This document shows, one piece after another, positions 53,150 to 63,429 of a stretch of DNA of 64,000 nt. Positions within the stretch are counted from its first letter, which is position 1, and the number at the start of each line of letters is the position of its first letter. A program made the translations under genes and the position numbers. Source of the stretch: Azospirillum halopraeferens DSM 3675 (GTDB lineage Bacteria > Pseudomonadota > Alphaproteobacteria > Azospirillales > Azospirillaceae); NCBI RefSeq assembly GCF_000429625.1, contig NZ_AUCF01000004.1:62001-126000 (forward strand), in the 5' to 3' direction. Below the pieces are notes generated by a model. The model was not told where the DNA came from, did not search any database, and saw only the letters and a list, made by a program, of their open reading frames with translations.

Positions 53150-53212
53150 ATGAAGGCCGCAGGCCTTCATTGAAAGGGGCATACGGTTAAAGCCTTCAGG
53201 CGGAAACCGTAT
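53150..53212. terminator. Two hairpins between convergent genes
   Basis: A 9-bp stem with a 3-base loop (ATGAAGGCC-GCA-GGCCTTCAT, 53150-53170) and a second 8-bp stem (ATACGGTT at 53181, AACCGTAT at 53205). They fill the gap between the amidohydrolase and the convergent membrane protein and probably end transcription from both sides. No T-run is present. Confidence 0.5.
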
Positions 53213-53233
53213 GATGTGCCGGCGGGCCGGTGC

Positions 53234-53722
53234 TCAGCCCGCGCGCGGGTGGACGCCCCCGGGGTGTGACGCCGGGGTGCGGGCCAGGCGCAGCCACAGC
53301 CGGGCCAGGAGGATGGAGAGGAAGAAACCGGCCCCGGCGGTGGACCAGATCATGGCGCCGGTGGCGAACAGCACGACCATGGGCAGGCTGAACAGGGCCA
53401 CCATCACCGTCTCCGCCATCCCGCTGGTCTGCGCGAAATAGGGGCCGGCGTTCTGCACCACGGTGACGGCGGTGAACAGCAGGTAGAACAGGCCGGCGGC
53501 GCGGCTGCCGATCTCCAGGGCCGCGCGTGGCCGGGCCTGGACGCGCTCCAGCGGGCCGCGCGGCCAGGCGACCGCCGCGGCGACGGCGGCGCACAGCGCC
53601 GCCAGGGTGCCGGCCTCCGCCTCGGCCCGCAGGTCGAGAAGGGTGGTGAACCCCGCGTGGCCGGCCGCGGCCGCCAGCGCCAGGGTGGTTGCGTAGCCCA
53701 CCGCGATGGCGATCTCCCGCAT
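53234..53722 (-). CDS. Four-helix membrane protein, unknown
   Basis: A 162-residue protein with four hydrophobic segments (about 6-25, 38-55, 72-92 and 105-150). No signature of known transporters or of the PuuD urate oxidase is visible. It lies next to uraH on the same strand in a purine-degradation neighbourhood, so a role in purine or urate handling is possible but unproven. Confidence 0.6.
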   Translation of the reverse strand: MREIAIAVGYATTLALAAAAGHAGFTTLLDLRAEAEAGTLAALCAAVAAAVAWPRGPLERVQARPRAALEIGSRAAGLFYLLFTAVTVVQNAGPYFAQTSGMAETVMVALFSLPMVVLFATGAMIWSTAGAGFFLSILLARLWLRLARTPASHPGGVHPRAG

Positions 53723-53801
53723 GCCCGCACTCCGTTCGTGTTCGTATGGGAATGGTGGACCAACGAACGGTACGTGTCATCAACGAAATCGCGGAAACGA
53801 A

Positions 53802-54158
53802 TCAGCTTCCGCGGTAGGTGGAGAAGCCGTAGGGGCTGACCAGCAGGGGCACGTGGTAATGGGCGGTTCGGTCGGCGATCCCGAAGCGCACGGGCACATG
53901 GTCCAGGAAGGGCGGATCGGGCAGGTCGACGCCGATGCGGCGGAAGTAGTCGCCGGCCATGAAGACGAGCTGGTAGGTGCCCGCCAGCAGCGCGTCGCCG
54001 TCCAGCAGCGGTTCGCCGGTGCGGCCGTCGGCGTTGGTTTCCACCTGCTTCAGCAGGCGGAACGCGCCGTCCTCGGCCAGGGTCTGCAACGCGATGATCA
54101 TCCCCGCGGCGGGGCGGCCGTGCGCGGTGTCGAGCACGTGGGTGGTCAGGCGGCCCAT
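53802..54158 (-). CDS. uraH: 5-hydroxyisourate hydrolase (transthyretin-like)
   Basis: Second step of urate breakdown: hydrolysis of 5-hydroxyisourate to OHCU. 118 residues with the family marks: LTTHVLDTAHGRPAAGM at the N-terminus (catalytic His), TNADGRTGEPLL (Arg), and the C-terminal HYHVPLLVSPYGFSTYRGS ending in the invariant YRGS. GAGGAG precedes the ATG at 54158. It is divergent from xdhA. No OHCU decarboxylase or urate oxidase is seen in the window. Confidence 0.95.
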   Translation of the reverse strand: MGRLTTHVLDTAHGRPAAGMIIALQTLAEDGAFRLLKQVETNADGRTGEPLLDGDALLAGTYQLVFMAGDYFRRIGVDLPDPPFLDHVPVRFGIADRTAHYHVPLLVSPYGFSTYRGS

Positions 54159-54300
54159 GTATGGTCTCCTCTTCGGCTTCTGCGGGGTCCGCGGGCTGTG
54201 GGCACAGTATGGGGGCCGTCGGCGGGCGGGCAAGGGCGGTGCTTGCCGGCCCGCACCCCGATCCCCCATGATGACCGGGTGGAAACCGGCGGGAGGGACC

Positions 54301-55770
54301 ATGTCGGGATCGGTGCGCTTCGTCATGGGCGGGCGCGTGGTCGAGGTCAGAGGGGTCAGCCCCACCACGACCGTGCTGGACTGGCTGCGCGCGAACGGCC
54401 GGTGCGGCAGCAAGGAGGGGTGTGCGGAAGGGGATTGCGGTGCCTGCACCGTCGTCCTGGGCGAACGCACGCCCGACGGCGAGGCGGGACCGCCCGTGCG
54501 CTACCGCGCCGTCAACGCCTGCATCCTGTTCCTGCCGATGATCGACGGCAAGCTGCTGCTGACCGTCGAGGACCTGGCCGACGAGGACGGGGACCTGCAC
54601 CCGGTCCAGCAGGCTCTGCTGGAGGCCAACGCCTCCCAGTGCGGGTTCTGCACGCCGGGCTTCGCCATGGCCCTGTTCGCCCTGTACCACGCCGGCGCCG
54701 CGCCGGACGATCCGGCCATCCACGACGCCCTGGCCGGCAACCTGTGCCGGTGCACCGGCTACCGCCCGATCCTGGAGGCGGCGCGGCGCATGCGGCCGCA
54801 TATCGACGTGACCGACCGGTTCCAGCGCTCCGAGGCGGGAATCCTTGCGCTCCTGCGCTCGGTGGAGCGGGAGGGGACGCTGGAGGTGTCGGGCCAGGGC
54901 GGGACGTTCCTGGCGCCGCGCACGGTCGCCGACCTGGCGGCCCTGTACGCCCGCCACCCCGACGCCACCCTGGTGGCCGGCGCCACCGACGTCGGGCTGT
55001 GGGTCACCAAGGGGCACCGCAGCCTGCCCGTGCTCATCCACCTGGAGCCGGTGGCCGAGCTGCACCGCGTGACGGAGGCCGCCGACCATCTGGACATCGG
55101 CGCCGCGGCGACCTACGCCGCGTTGCTGCCGTCCCTGGACCGGCATCTTCCCGCGTTCGCCGCGCTGGTGCGGCGCATCGGCGCCGCGCAGGTGCGCAAC
55201 TCCGGCACGCTGGGCGGCAACGTCGCCAACGGCTCCCCCATCGGCGACAGCATGCCGGCCCTGCTGGCCCTGGACGCGGAGCTGGTGCTGAACCGGGACG
55301 GAGTGCGCCGGGTGGTGCCGCTCGACGGCTTCTACACCGGCTACCGCACGTCCGTGCTGCAGGCGGGGGAGTTCGTGGAGCGCATCCGCATCCCCTTCCC
55401 GGACCCCGGCGAGCGGTTCGCGGTGTGGAAGGTGTCGAAGCGGCGCGACCAGGACATCTCCGCCGTGTGCGCCGCCTTCCGGTTGAGTCTGGACGATGCC
55501 GGGGGGGTGACCGGGTTCCGCGCCGGCTACGGCGGCATGGCCGCGATCCCCGCCCGCGCCCGCGCCGCCGAGGCGGCGGTGATCGGACGGCCCTGGACCG
55601 CGCAGACCGCGGCGGCGGCGGCCGAGGCCCTGTCCCTGGACTTCTCTCCCATCACCGATGCGCGGGCCTCGTCGGACTTCCGCGCGGCCGTCGCCCGAAA
55701 CCTGCTGTTGCGGTTCCACCGCTACACCACCGGCGAGGAGGCGTACGCCCTGGAGGACGTCCATGGCTGA
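54301..55770 (+). CDS. xdhA: Xanthine dehydrogenase small subunit (2Fe-2S and FAD)
   Basis: The small subunit carries the two 2Fe-2S clusters and FAD that take electrons from the Mo site to NAD. 489 residues. The N-terminal cluster uses CGSKEGCAEGDCGACTV, the second CGFCTPGF and CRCTGYRPI. The FAD domain (about 175-460) shows VAGATDVGLWVTKG and RRIGAAQVRNSGTLGGNVANGSPIGDSMPALLAL. GGGAGGGACC lies before the ATG at 54301. It overlaps xdhB by 8 bp. Confidence 0.96.
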   Translation: MSGSVRFVMGGRVVEVRGVSPTTTVLDWLRANGRCGSKEGCAEGDCGACTVVLGERTPDGEAGPPVRYRAVNACILFLPMIDGKLLLTVEDLADEDGDLHPVQQALLEANASQCGFCTPGFAMALFALYHAGAAPDDPAIHDALAGNLCRCTGYRPILEAARRMRPHIDVTDRFQRSEAGILALLRSVEREGTLEVSGQGGTFLAPRTVADLAALYARHPDATLVAGATDVGLWVTKGHRSLPVLIHLEPVAELHRVTEAADHLDIGAAATYAALLPSLDRHLPAFAALVRRIGAAQVRNSGTLGGNVANGSPIGDSMPALLALDAELVLNRDGVRRVVPLDGFYTGYRTSVLQAGEFVERIRIPFPDPGERFAVWKVSKRRDQDISAVCAAFRLSLDDAGGVTGFRAGYGGMAAIPARARAAEAAVIGRPWTAQTAAAAAEALSLDFSPITDARASSDFRAAVARNLLLRFHRYTTGEEAYALEDVHG

Positions 55771-58093
55771 CGGCCGCGCCGACCCCGTGCGCACCATCCG
55801 CGGCGACGTGCATACGGCGCTTGCCCACGACAGCGCGCGCAAGCACGTCACCGGAACCGCCCCGTACGTGGACGATCTGCCGGAACTTCCGGGAACGCTC
55901 CACGCGGCGCTGCACCTGTCCGACCGGGCGCACGCCCGCATCCTCGGCATGGATCTGGCGGCGGCGCGGCATGCGCCCGGCGTCCACGCCGTGCTGGTGC
56001 ACGACGACGTCCCCGGCGACCCCGACGTGGGTGCGGTGGAACCCGGCGACCCCATCCTGGCCCCTGATCTGGTGAGCTACGCCGGCCAGGCGGTGGTCGC
56101 CGTGGCCGCCGACACGCCGGCGCGGGCGCGCGAGGCCGCGCAGCTCGTCAAAGTGTTCTACGAGGATCTGCCGCCGGTCCTGGAGATCGGGGAGGCGCTG
56201 GAGAAGGGGCTGTTCGTCTCCCCCTCCCTGACCATGCGGCGCGGCGACTCCGTCGCCGCTCTCGCCGCCGCGCCGCAGCGCCTGGCGGGCGAACTGCGCA
56301 TCGGCGGGCAGGACCATTTCTATCTGGAAACCCACATCGCCTACGCCATCCCCGGCGAGGAGGGGGAGCTGCGCATCCACGCCTCCACCCAGTATCCGTC
56401 GGAGGTGCAGCACATCGTCGCCCGCACCCTGGGCCGGCCGATGAACGCGGTGACCGTGGAATGCCGGCGCATGGGCGGCGCCTTCGGCGGCAAGGAGTCC
56501 CAGGCTGCCCACGTGGCGGCGCTGGCGGCCGTGCTGGCGGTGCGCACGGGACGGCCGGTGAAGCTGCGCCTGGACCGCGACACCGACATGGTGATGACGG
56601 GCAAGCGCCACGACTTCCTGGCCCGCTACGAGGTCGGCTTCGACGACGACGGGCGCATTCGCGCCCTGCACCTGGAGCTGGCGGCGCGCTGCGGCATCTC
56701 GCTGGACCTGTCCAACGGCGTGGTCGACCGGGCCATGTTCCACGCGGACAACGCCTACTTCATCCCCGACGCCACCGTGATCGGCCACCGCTGCCGCACC
56801 AACACGGTGTCCAACACCGCCTTCCGCGGCTTCGGCGGTCCCCAGGGCATGGCGGCGATCGAGCATGTGGTGGACGAGATCGCGCGGGCGCTGGGGCGCG
56901 ACCCGCTGGACGTACGGCGCGCCAACCTCTACGGCGGTCCGGGGCGGGACACCACCCATTACGGCATGCGGGTGGAGGATGCCGACATCCTGCCGGAGCT
57001 GCTGGACGAGCTGGAACGTACGGCCGAGTACCGCGCCCGCCGGGCCGCCATCGACGCGTACAACGCCGGCAGCCCGGTGCTGAAAAAGGGGCTGGCCCTC
57101 ACCCCGGTGAAGTTCGGCATCTCCTTCACCGCCCACCATCTGAACCAGGCGTCGGCGCTGGTGCACGTGTACGCCGACGGATCGGTGGAGGTGAACCACG
57201 GCGGCACGGAGATGGGGCAGGGCATCCACACCAAGATCGCCCAGATCGTCGCCCACGAGTTCCAGGTGGACGCGGACCGGCTGCGCGTCACCGCCAGCGT
57301 CACCGACAAGGTGCCCAACGCCCCGCCGTCCGCCGCGTCCACCGGCACCGACCTGAACGGCCAGGCCGCGCGCATCGCCGCGCTGACGGTGAAGAACCGG
57401 CTGGTGGCGTTCCTCGCCGACCATTGCAAGGTGCCGCCCGACGCCGTGGTGTTCCGCGACAACCGGGTGGTCGCCGGCAACCACGCCTTCACCTTCGCCG
57501 AGCTGGCGAAGCTGGCGTTCCTCAACCGGGTCCATCTGTCGGCAACGGGGCATTACAAGACGCCGAAGATCTGGTGGGACCGCGCGTCCGGCCGCGGCAC
57601 GCCCTTCTTCTATTTCGCCTATGGCGCTGCGGTCAGCGAGGCGCTGGTCGACACGTACACCGGGGAGTACCGCTTCACCCGCACCGACCTGCTGCACGAC
57701 TGCTCCGGCTCCATCAACCCGGCCATCGACCGCGGGCAGGTGGAGGGGGCCTTCGTCCAGGGGCTGGGCTGGCTGACCTGCGAGGAGCTGTGGTGGGACG
57801 CCAAGGGGCGTCTGAAGACGCACGCCCCCTCGACCTACAAGATCCCCACCGGACGCGACCTGCCGGCGGATTTCCGGGTCCGCCTGTTCGACGCGCGGCC
57901 CAACCGCGCCGACACCATCCACCGTTCCAAGGCGGTGGGTGAGCCGCCGCTGATGCTGGCGTTGTCCGGCTGGCTGGCGCTGAAGGACGCCATCGCCGCC
58001 GTCGGCGGCCACAGGCACCCCGTACGCCTCGACGCTCCGGCGACGCCGGAGCGGGTGCTGATGGCCTGCGAGGCGTTGCGGGGCCGGGGATAG
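55763..58093 (+). CDS. xdhB: Xanthine dehydrogenase large subunit (molybdopterin)
   Basis: Catalytic subunit that oxidises hypoxanthine and xanthine to urate at a molybdenum-cofactor site. 776 residues: entry VTGTAPYVDDLPELPGTLH, EGELRIHASTQYPSEVQHIVA, GGAFGGKESQ, TNTVSNTAFRGFGGPQGM (with the Arg of the substrate pocket), HGGTEMGQGIHTKIAQIVA, and the GEPPLMLALSGWLALKDAI end carrying the catalytic Glu. No xdhC (cofactor insertion) follows within this window; a hairpin terminator and a convergent chemoreceptor come next. Confidence 0.96.
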   Translation: MADGRADPVRTIRGDVHTALAHDSARKHVTGTAPYVDDLPELPGTLHAALHLSDRAHARILGMDLAAARHAPGVHAVLVHDDVPGDPDVGAVEPGDPILAPDLVSYAGQAVVAVAADTPARAREAAQLVKVFYEDLPPVLEIGEALEKGLFVSPSLTMRRGDSVAALAAAPQRLAGELRIGGQDHFYLETHIAYAIPGEEGELRIHASTQYPSEVQHIVARTLGRPMNAVTVECRRMGGAFGGKESQAAHVAALAAVLAVRTGRPVKLRLDRDTDMVMTGKRHDFLARYEVGFDDDGRIRALHLELAARCGISLDLSNGVVDRAMFHADNAYFIPDATVIGHRCRTNTVSNTAFRGFGGPQGMAAIEHVVDEIARALGRDPLDVRRANLYGGPGRDTTHYGMRVEDADILPELLDELERTAEYRARRAAIDAYNAGSPVLKKGLALTPVKFGISFTAHHLNQASALVHVYADGSVEVNHGGTEMGQGIHTKIAQIVAHEFQVDADRLRVTASVTDKVPNAPPSAASTGTDLNGQAARIAALTVKNRLVAFLADHCKVPPDAVVFRDNRVVAGNHAFTFAELAKLAFLNRVHLSATGHYKTPKIWWDRASGRGTPFFYFAYGAAVSEALVDTYTGEYRFTRTDLLHDCSGSINPAIDRGQVEGAFVQGLGWLTCEELWWDAKGRLKTHAPSTYKIPTGRDLPADFRVRLFDARPNRADTIHRSKAVGEPPLMLALSGWLALKDAIAAVGGHRHPVRLDAPATPERVLMACEALRGRG

Positions 58094-58098
58094 CGGAC

Positions 58099-58125
58099 CG
58101 GGGGAGACGCCGGGCGCCTCCCCCG
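58099..58125. terminator. Hairpin terminator between xdhB and the chemoreceptor
   Basis: CGGGGGAG (58099-58106) pairs with CTCCCCCG (58118-58125) around an 11-base loop, 5 bp after the xdhB stop and 7 bp from the end of the convergent gene. It probably serves both, although no T-run follows. Confidence 0.6.
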
Positions 58126-58132
58126 CTGCCGT

Positions 58133-60178
58133 TCACGCTGCGCGCACGGTGGCGATGAAGCGGGTGACCTCGGTGCGCAGGGTCTCGGCCTGGCGGGTCA
58201 GCCCCTCGGCGGCGCCCAGCACCTGCGACGCCGCACTGCCGGTCTCCGACGCCGCCTGATTGACACCGACGATGTTGGCCGACACCTCTCCGGTGCCGCG
58301 CGCCGCCTGCGCTACGTTCTCGGCGATGTCGCGGGTGGCCGCACCCTGCTCTTCGATGGCCGAGGCGATGGCGGTGGCGATCTCGTTCATGCGCGTGATC
58401 GTCTGCCCGATCCCGTCGATGGCGCCGCGCGCGCCCTCCGTCGCCCCCTGGATCTCGCGCACCTTGGCCTGGATCTCGTCCGTCGCCCGCGCGGTCTGGG
58501 TGGCCAGCGCCTTGACCTCCGACGCCACCACGGCGAAGCCCTTGCCGGCCTCGCCCGCCCGCGCCGCCTCGATGGTGGCGTTGAGCGCCAGCAGGTTGGT
58601 CTGGCCGGCGATGCCGGTGATCAGCGACACCACCTCGCCGATGCGCTGGGCGGCGTCGACCAGCTCGCGCATGGTGGTGTTGGTGCGCTCCGCCTCGCTC
58701 ACCGCCTCGCCGGCGATGCGGGCGGAGGTGGTGACCTGCTGGCCGATCTCGCTGATGGAGGCCGACAGCTCCTCGGTGGCGCTGGCGACGGTCTGGACGT
58801 TGGCCGACGCCTGCTCGGCCGCGGCGGCGACCGTGGCCGCCTGCTGGCTGGTCCGGGTGGCGGTGGAGGACAGGGCGGTGGCAGCCCCCTGCATGTCGCC
58901 GGCTGCCGCCGCGACGGAGTCGACGACGCCGCGCACGGATGCCTCGAAGCCGTCGGCCAGGCGGATCATGGCGGTGCGGCGCTCCTCGGCGGCACGTTCC
59001 TCGGCGGCCTTGGCCTCCTCCTCCATCTGCCGGGTGCGAACCATGGAGTCGCGGAAGACCTGCACGGCCCCGGCCATGGCGCCGATCTCGTCCCTGCGGC
59101 CGATGGCCGGGATCGCGACGGTGGTGTCGCCGCCGGCCAGGCGGCGCATGGCATCGGTCATGGAGGTCACCGGACCGGCGATGCCGCGGCCGATCAGCCA
59201 CGCCAGAAGCAGTCCGAACGCGATGGCCATGGCCGAGACAACGATGACCGTGGTTTCGGCCTCGGCGCTGTTGCGGGCGGCGGCTGTGGCGACCGTCTCC
59301 TGGTATTCGGTGGCACGGCCGCGAATGGACCCGGAGAGTTGGGTCAACTCATTGCCGATGGTGCCGAGCGGGTTGACCACCAGGGCGTCGATGTCCATCA
59401 GGGAATTGGCGAGATCCTCGAAGCCGGCGGCATAGACCGGCAGCAGGGGCTCCACCTTGGCGATGCGCTCGGCCTGGCCATCGGCGAGCGGCAGGCCGCG
59501 CAGGCTCTGCAGTAGCTCGCCGGTCGTCTTCAGGATGGCGGCGACCCTGGTGCGGTCCTCCGGATTGCGGCTCACCGCATAACGGGCGGCGATGGTGCGG
59601 GCGAGCAGGAACTGGCTGTCCATGGCAGCGGCCACGACAAGGGTATCGACGTTGCGCGCCGTCGCCTCCGCCTCGCGGATGGCAGTAAGGGTGGAACGGA
59701 TGGTGGCACCCGTCTGGTCGATGATCGACGTGGTCAGCGACTCCTGCCGGCGCCGCAGGTCGACGAGACGGGCGAAGGCATCCGCGTACTGCTTCTCCAG
59801 TTCCAGGAAGCGGTCGGCATCCCGGCGGTTTTCCTGTGACCGCACCTTTGCCTTGGTTTCGGCGATCAGGCGCTCCATGTCGCCATGGGCAGCCTGGAAG
59901 GCGTTGACGTCATCCTGCGCCCCCAACGCGTAGAACCGCGTCACCGCCAGACGCGCCTGCAACAGCGCCGTATCGGATCGGGCGGAGAGCAAAGCAATCT
60001 CTGCCTGGCGACGGTACTCGGCCAAATGCTCGTCGCTCTCCCTGGTTTCCCACCATGACAGGGTGCCCAGGCCGATCAGCAGGCCGAGGACCATGCCAAA
60101 GCCGATGAAAACCTTGGTGCGGACCCTGAGGTCGGCGAGGACCGACCGGAAGGAACGGGGGGTGTCTGAGCCGGTCAT
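58133..60178 (-). CDS. Methyl-accepting chemotaxis protein
   Basis: A 681-residue chemoreceptor. TM1 (about 23-44) and TM2 (about 308-330) flank a long helical periplasmic sensor (about 265 residues, helical-bimodular type). A HAMP domain ([29 protein letters not shown]) leads to the cytoplasmic coiled coil. The signalling hairpin is [47 protein letters not shown]. No C-terminal CheR-binding pentapeptide is seen. GGAGG lies upstream of the ATG at 60178. No che operon is nearby, so it is an orphan receptor. Confidence 0.95.
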   Translation of the reverse strand: MTGSDTPRSFRSVLADLRVRTKVFIGFGMVLGLLIGLGTLSWWETRESDEHLAEYRRQAEIALLSARSDTALLQARLAVTRFYALGAQDDVNAFQAAHGDMERLIAETKAKVRSQENRRDADRFLELEKQYADAFARLVDLRRRQESLTTSIIDQTGATIRSTLTAIREAEATARNVDTLVVAAAMDSQFLLARTIAARYAVSRNPEDRTRVAAILKTTGELLQSLRGLPLADGQAERIAKVEPLLPVYAAGFEDLANSLMDIDALVVNPLGTIGNELTQLSGSIRGRATEYQETVATAAARNSAEAETTVIVVSAMAIAFGLLLAWLIGRGIAGPVTSMTDAMRRLAGGDTTVAIPAIGRRDEIGAMAGAVQVFRDSMVRTRQMEEEAKAAEERAAEERRTAMIRLADGFEASVRGVVDSVAAAAGDMQGAATALSSTATRTSQQAATVAAAAEQASANVQTVASATEELSASISEIGQQVTTSARIAGEAVSEAERTNTTMRELVDAAQRIGEVVSLITGIAGQTNLLALNATIEAARAGEAGKGFAVVASEVKALATQTARATDEIQAKVREIQGATEGARGAIDGIGQTITRMNEIATAIASAIEEQGAATRDIAENVAQAARGTGEVSANIVGVNQAASETGSAASQVLGAAEGLTRQAETLRTEVTRFIATVRAA

Positions 60179-60867
60179 GACCCGGGGCCTCCTGAAGCTG
60201 CGCCGGCGCGATCGGAAGGCAAACACCCTCCTCCGCCGTCGGAAAAGTCGAACGTGCTGTAAGCAAAGAGAGTAACATCGTATGTGTTCTGCTTACAAGT
60301 CGAATCCGCAGTACATACCGGGATTAGTTGCGATGGGTTCAGATGTGTTCTAATAATCAATAAGATCGGCCGAAAGAAAACGCTTGGCAATGACAAGAAA
60401 AAATCAATCAGGTGGAAACTTTATGACGTTTGCGAGTGATTGGCGATTGCGCGAACTTTCGGGACCGGTTCGTCGCGGCCGTCCCGTCTGCGCCGCCGCC
60501 GGGCAGACCCCGGCCCGTCGGACCGGCAAGCACCGTTCTGAAGCCGAGCCGCGCCGTCACGCGCAGATCGGCCAATGGATCGGGCGCCCCGGAGCGCGGA
60601 ACGGTGGTGTTCATCGCTGACCTCGGTCGATGGACGAAGGCGTTGCCACGATGGTACGCGCGGCGGGGCGCACCATCGGCGAACATATGTAAATCAATGA
60701 TTACCGTCGTCTTTAATGCATTGTGACATTCAACGGTTGCGGTGGGGTCTGTCCGAAGACGTCATCTTCGATCCGAACGAAATGAACTGCGGTCCGGGTT
60801 AATTATTTCGACGTTTGAAATGAAAATGTCGCTTCGCCCGCCGGGGGGATCACCCTGCGCTCCGTTC
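60179..60867. other. Long intergenic region with an AT-rich promoter zone and inverted repeat
   Basis: About 690 bp between two minus-strand genes. The part next to the chemoreceptor (60240-60430) is clearly AT-rich and holds the inverted repeat TGTAAGCA (60258-60265) / TGCTTACA (60290-60297), a possible operator for that gene. A second AT-rich patch lies at 60680-60830. Frames opening at 60384 and 60430 look accidental. Nothing else is supported. Confidence 0.5.
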
Positions 60868-62529
60868 TCAGGGCGACCCCATCTCATCGGCGGTTGCTTC
60901 CATGGCCAGGGACGGCTCCGTCCCGTCGGTGCCGGCAGGGCGGAGCAGCAGGGCAAAGCGGCGGATCAGCCAGACGATGCGTTCGAACAGGGCGGTCTGG
61001 GCGAACAGCGCCTGGCGGGCGGCGGCGGACGACGGGGCGTCCGTGCGCAGCAGCGTGGCGCGGGTGCGTTCCATCAGCTCCGACCGGTCGGACGCCAGGG
61101 CGATCAGCAGATCGACGTCGGCCGGGTCGGGCGCGTCCACCGTGTCGGCGAGGGTGTCGAGCAGGGCGTGCAGGCTCTCCACCAGGGCGCGGGTCAGGCG
61201 GTGGTCGGCCCCGGCGCCGTCGGGGGCGCCGTCGATCAGGGTCGCCAGTTCGTGCACGCTGTCGGCAAGGGAGACGAAGACGTCCTGGCGCGATTGCAGG
61301 CGCATGCCGCGCTCCAGCCCCGGCCGGGCCATCGCGCCGTCCAGCAGTTCGGTCTGGAAGGCGTCGATGGCGCGCGCCACCGCACGGGTCGCGGCGTGCA
61401 GCTCGGCGCAGGGAACCGACGCGCCGCCGACCCGGTCGTCCCGCACGCCGTCCAGATAGTCGGGCAGGTGGCGGACCAGCCGCGCCTGTTCCTTCTCGAC
61501 CAGTTCCAGGGCCGATTCGGCGTCCATCAGCGCCTGGTCGTAGAGGAAGCGCGGCCGTGCCAGCACCTCGCCCCGCGACGGCGGCGACAGCCGGTCCAGC
61601 AGGCGCGCCACCGGGCCGTAGAAGGGCAGCAGCAGGATCGCCGGAACGATCTGGCAGGCCAGGAACACCCAGGCGACCCGCAGGGTCAGGCCGCTGACGG
61701 AATCGTCGATGACGTGGCGCAGCAGCGGCAGGGCGTACAACTCCTCCACCAGGAACACCGGCAGCAGCAGGGCCACCGCCAGGGCCTTGAACAGAGCCTG
61801 GAAGATGCCGAGCTGGCGCGGCGTGCCCGCCAGGTTTCCGGCCATCAGGAAGGTGGTGAGCCCGGATCCGAGGTTGGCGCCCAGCACCACCATGATGGTT
61901 TCCGCCTCACCGATCAGGCCGGCGCCGGCCATGGTCACTGCCAGCATGGAGACGGTGGCCGACGACTGGGCGACCATGGTCACCGCCGCCCCCACCAGCA
62001 GCAACAGGGCCTCCGACGACGCGGCGAAGCGCACGGCCGCCTGCACCCATTCCACGTCGCGCAAGGGGGCGGCGCCGCTCTTGAGCAGTGACAGGCCGAG
62101 GAACAGGGTGCCCAGTCCCAGGAGGGCCCCCAGTGCGTGCCGATAGCGCGCCGATTTGTCCAGGTCCAGGTAATAGCCGATGCCGGTGACGCCCAGCAGG
62201 TAGAGGACCGCCAGACGCAGATCCAGCACGGCCAGCAGCACCAGCACCGAGGTGCCCAGGTTCGACCAGGCCACCAGCGGCAGCGCCCTGCGCACGCCGA
62301 TCGCCCCGGCGGTGATCAGGTTGATGACGATGAAGGTCGCGGCGTTGGTGCTCTGGGTCAGCGTTCCCAGCAGCGTGCCGGCAACCGCCGCCAGCACCGG
62401 GTTGCCGGTTGCCCGACCCAGGACCGCCCGGAACCGCCGTCCGGCCATGTGCTGCAGGTTGCGGCCGATCAGCTTGACCCCGGTGAAGAATAGCCCGAGA
62501 CCGCCGAACAGCGTGGCGAACAGATCCAC
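60868..62529 (-). CDS. Na/Pi-cotransporter family protein with PhoU-like tail
   Basis: A 553-residue transporter of the NptA/YjbB family. It has the two inverted QSS/QST repeats of the fold (GTLTQSTNAATFIVINLITAG near 56 and TMVAQSSATVSMLAVTMAG near 187) and about ten membrane helices up to residue 315. The long helical C-terminal region resembles the PhoU-like domain of many bacterial members. It probably exports or imports phosphate with Na+. The start is a GTG at 62529 with GGGGAG upstream. The gene after the next 14 bp encodes a small two-pass partner. Confidence 0.88.
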   Translation of the reverse strand: MDLFATLFGGLGLFFTGVKLIGRNLQHMAGRRFRAVLGRATGNPVLAAVAGTLLGTLTQSTNAATFIVINLITAGAIGVRRALPLVAWSNLGTSVLVLLAVLDLRLAVLYLLGVTGIGYYLDLDKSARYRHALGALLGLGTLFLGLSLLKSGAAPLRDVEWVQAAVRFAASSEALLLLVGAAVTMVAQSSATVSMLAVTMAGAGLIGEAETIMVVLGANLGSGLTTFLMAGNLAGTPRQLGIFQALFKALAVALLLPVFLVEELYALPLLRHVIDDSVSGLTLRVAWVFLACQIVPAILLLPFYGPVARLLDRLSPPSRGEVLARPRFLYDQALMDAESALELVEKEQARLVRHLPDYLDGVRDDRVGGASVPCAELHAATRAVARAIDAFQTELLDGAMARPGLERGMRLQSRQDVFVSLADSVHELATLIDGAPDGAGADHRLTRALVESLHALLDTLADTVDAPDPADVDLLIALASDRSELMERTRATLLRTDAPSSAAARQALFAQTALFERIVWLIRRFALLLRPAGTDGTEPSLAMEATADEMGSP

Positions 62530-62543
62530 CCGCCGTCTCCCCG

Positions 62544-63239
62544 TCAGTCCCGGCGCCAGGTGGCGCGGACGAGGATGATGCCGACCAGCGCCACCCCCAC
62601 CAGCATGCTGGCGACCGCCACCGTGCGCAGCGTGTCGTAGCGCTCCATCCGGGCGGACTCGGTGGTGGCGCGCACCGCGTCGGCGCGCGCCCGCGCCGCC
62701 TCGGCCAGGGCATCGATCGTCCGGTCGAACGGACGGTCGATCCCGCGCACCGCCCGGTCCACCGCCGCGACGGCGGCGGGATCGCTGCGGTCGCTGCCCT
62801 CCAGCGCCGCCCGGTAGCGCCGGCCCAGCGCTTCGTGTTCGGCCGCCGCTGCCCGCACCTCCGCGGCATCGAGCCCGAGGTCGGCGGCCACGGCGGCCAG
62901 TTGGCCGAGCTGTTCGGCCACGCGTCGCTCCTGCGCCTCGAATCCGGCGAGATGGTGCGCGGCGTCACCGGGATCGCTGCCGCGCAGCAGCATGTTCTTC
63001 CATTCCTGGACCTGGATCTTGAAGGCGACCTGCGCTTCGCGGGCGGTGTCGGCGGCATGGGCGAGACGCGCCAGCACCTCCCGGTCGCGGCCCTCCGCGT
63101 CGCCGGCGTAGCGGATGGCGAACAGGCCGATCAGGCTGTTCACCACGAAGACCGCGATCAACGTTCCCGCCAGGGCGATGATCGACCGCCGCCTGTCACC
63201 CGCACCTCCGTAGGTCGGTGTCCGCACCGCTTCGCGCAT
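62544..63239 (-). CDS. Two-pass membrane protein with helical periplasmic sensor-like domain
   Basis: A 231-residue protein with a membrane helix at about 19-40, a helical region resembling the four-helix-bundle sensors of chemoreceptors (about 45-200) and a second helix near 207-225. It ends RATWRRD, with no HAMP, kinase or signalling domain. GGAGGG lies before the ATG at 63239. It lies 14 bp upstream of the Na/Pi transporter gene in the same operon and may act as a truncated sensor controlling it (inferred). Confidence 0.7.
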   Translation of the reverse strand: MREAVRTPTYGGAGDRRRSIIALAGTLIAVFVVNSLIGLFAIRYAGDAEGRDREVLARLAHAADTAREAQVAFKIQVQEWKNMLLRGSDPGDAAHHLAGFEAQERRVAEQLGQLAAVAADLGLDAAEVRAAAAEHEALGRRYRAALEGSDRSDPAAVAAVDRAVRGIDRPFDRTIDALAEAARARADAVRATTESARMERYDTLRTVAVASMLVGVALVGIILVRATWRRD

Positions 63240-63429
63240 CGGTCCCTCCATCCCGCCGCCGATCATCGGCGCCCGCATGGCTTGGGTGTACAGCGGGAAA
63301 TCTTACGTTGTCCACCGCACCCCGACCGCCGGGCGCGCCACGTTCACCCTTGATGCGGCGGTGGGAATCGTGCTTCCCGTGGACGGTCCGCGCGCCAGGG
63401 GGCGGCGGCAGGGCGGGGAGACGGATGTC

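Noticed and set aside
60384..60726. Short plus-strand frames in the region before the chemoreceptor
   Set aside because: Arg/Pro-rich translations without ribosome sites or pattern; better explained as noncoding upstream DNA.
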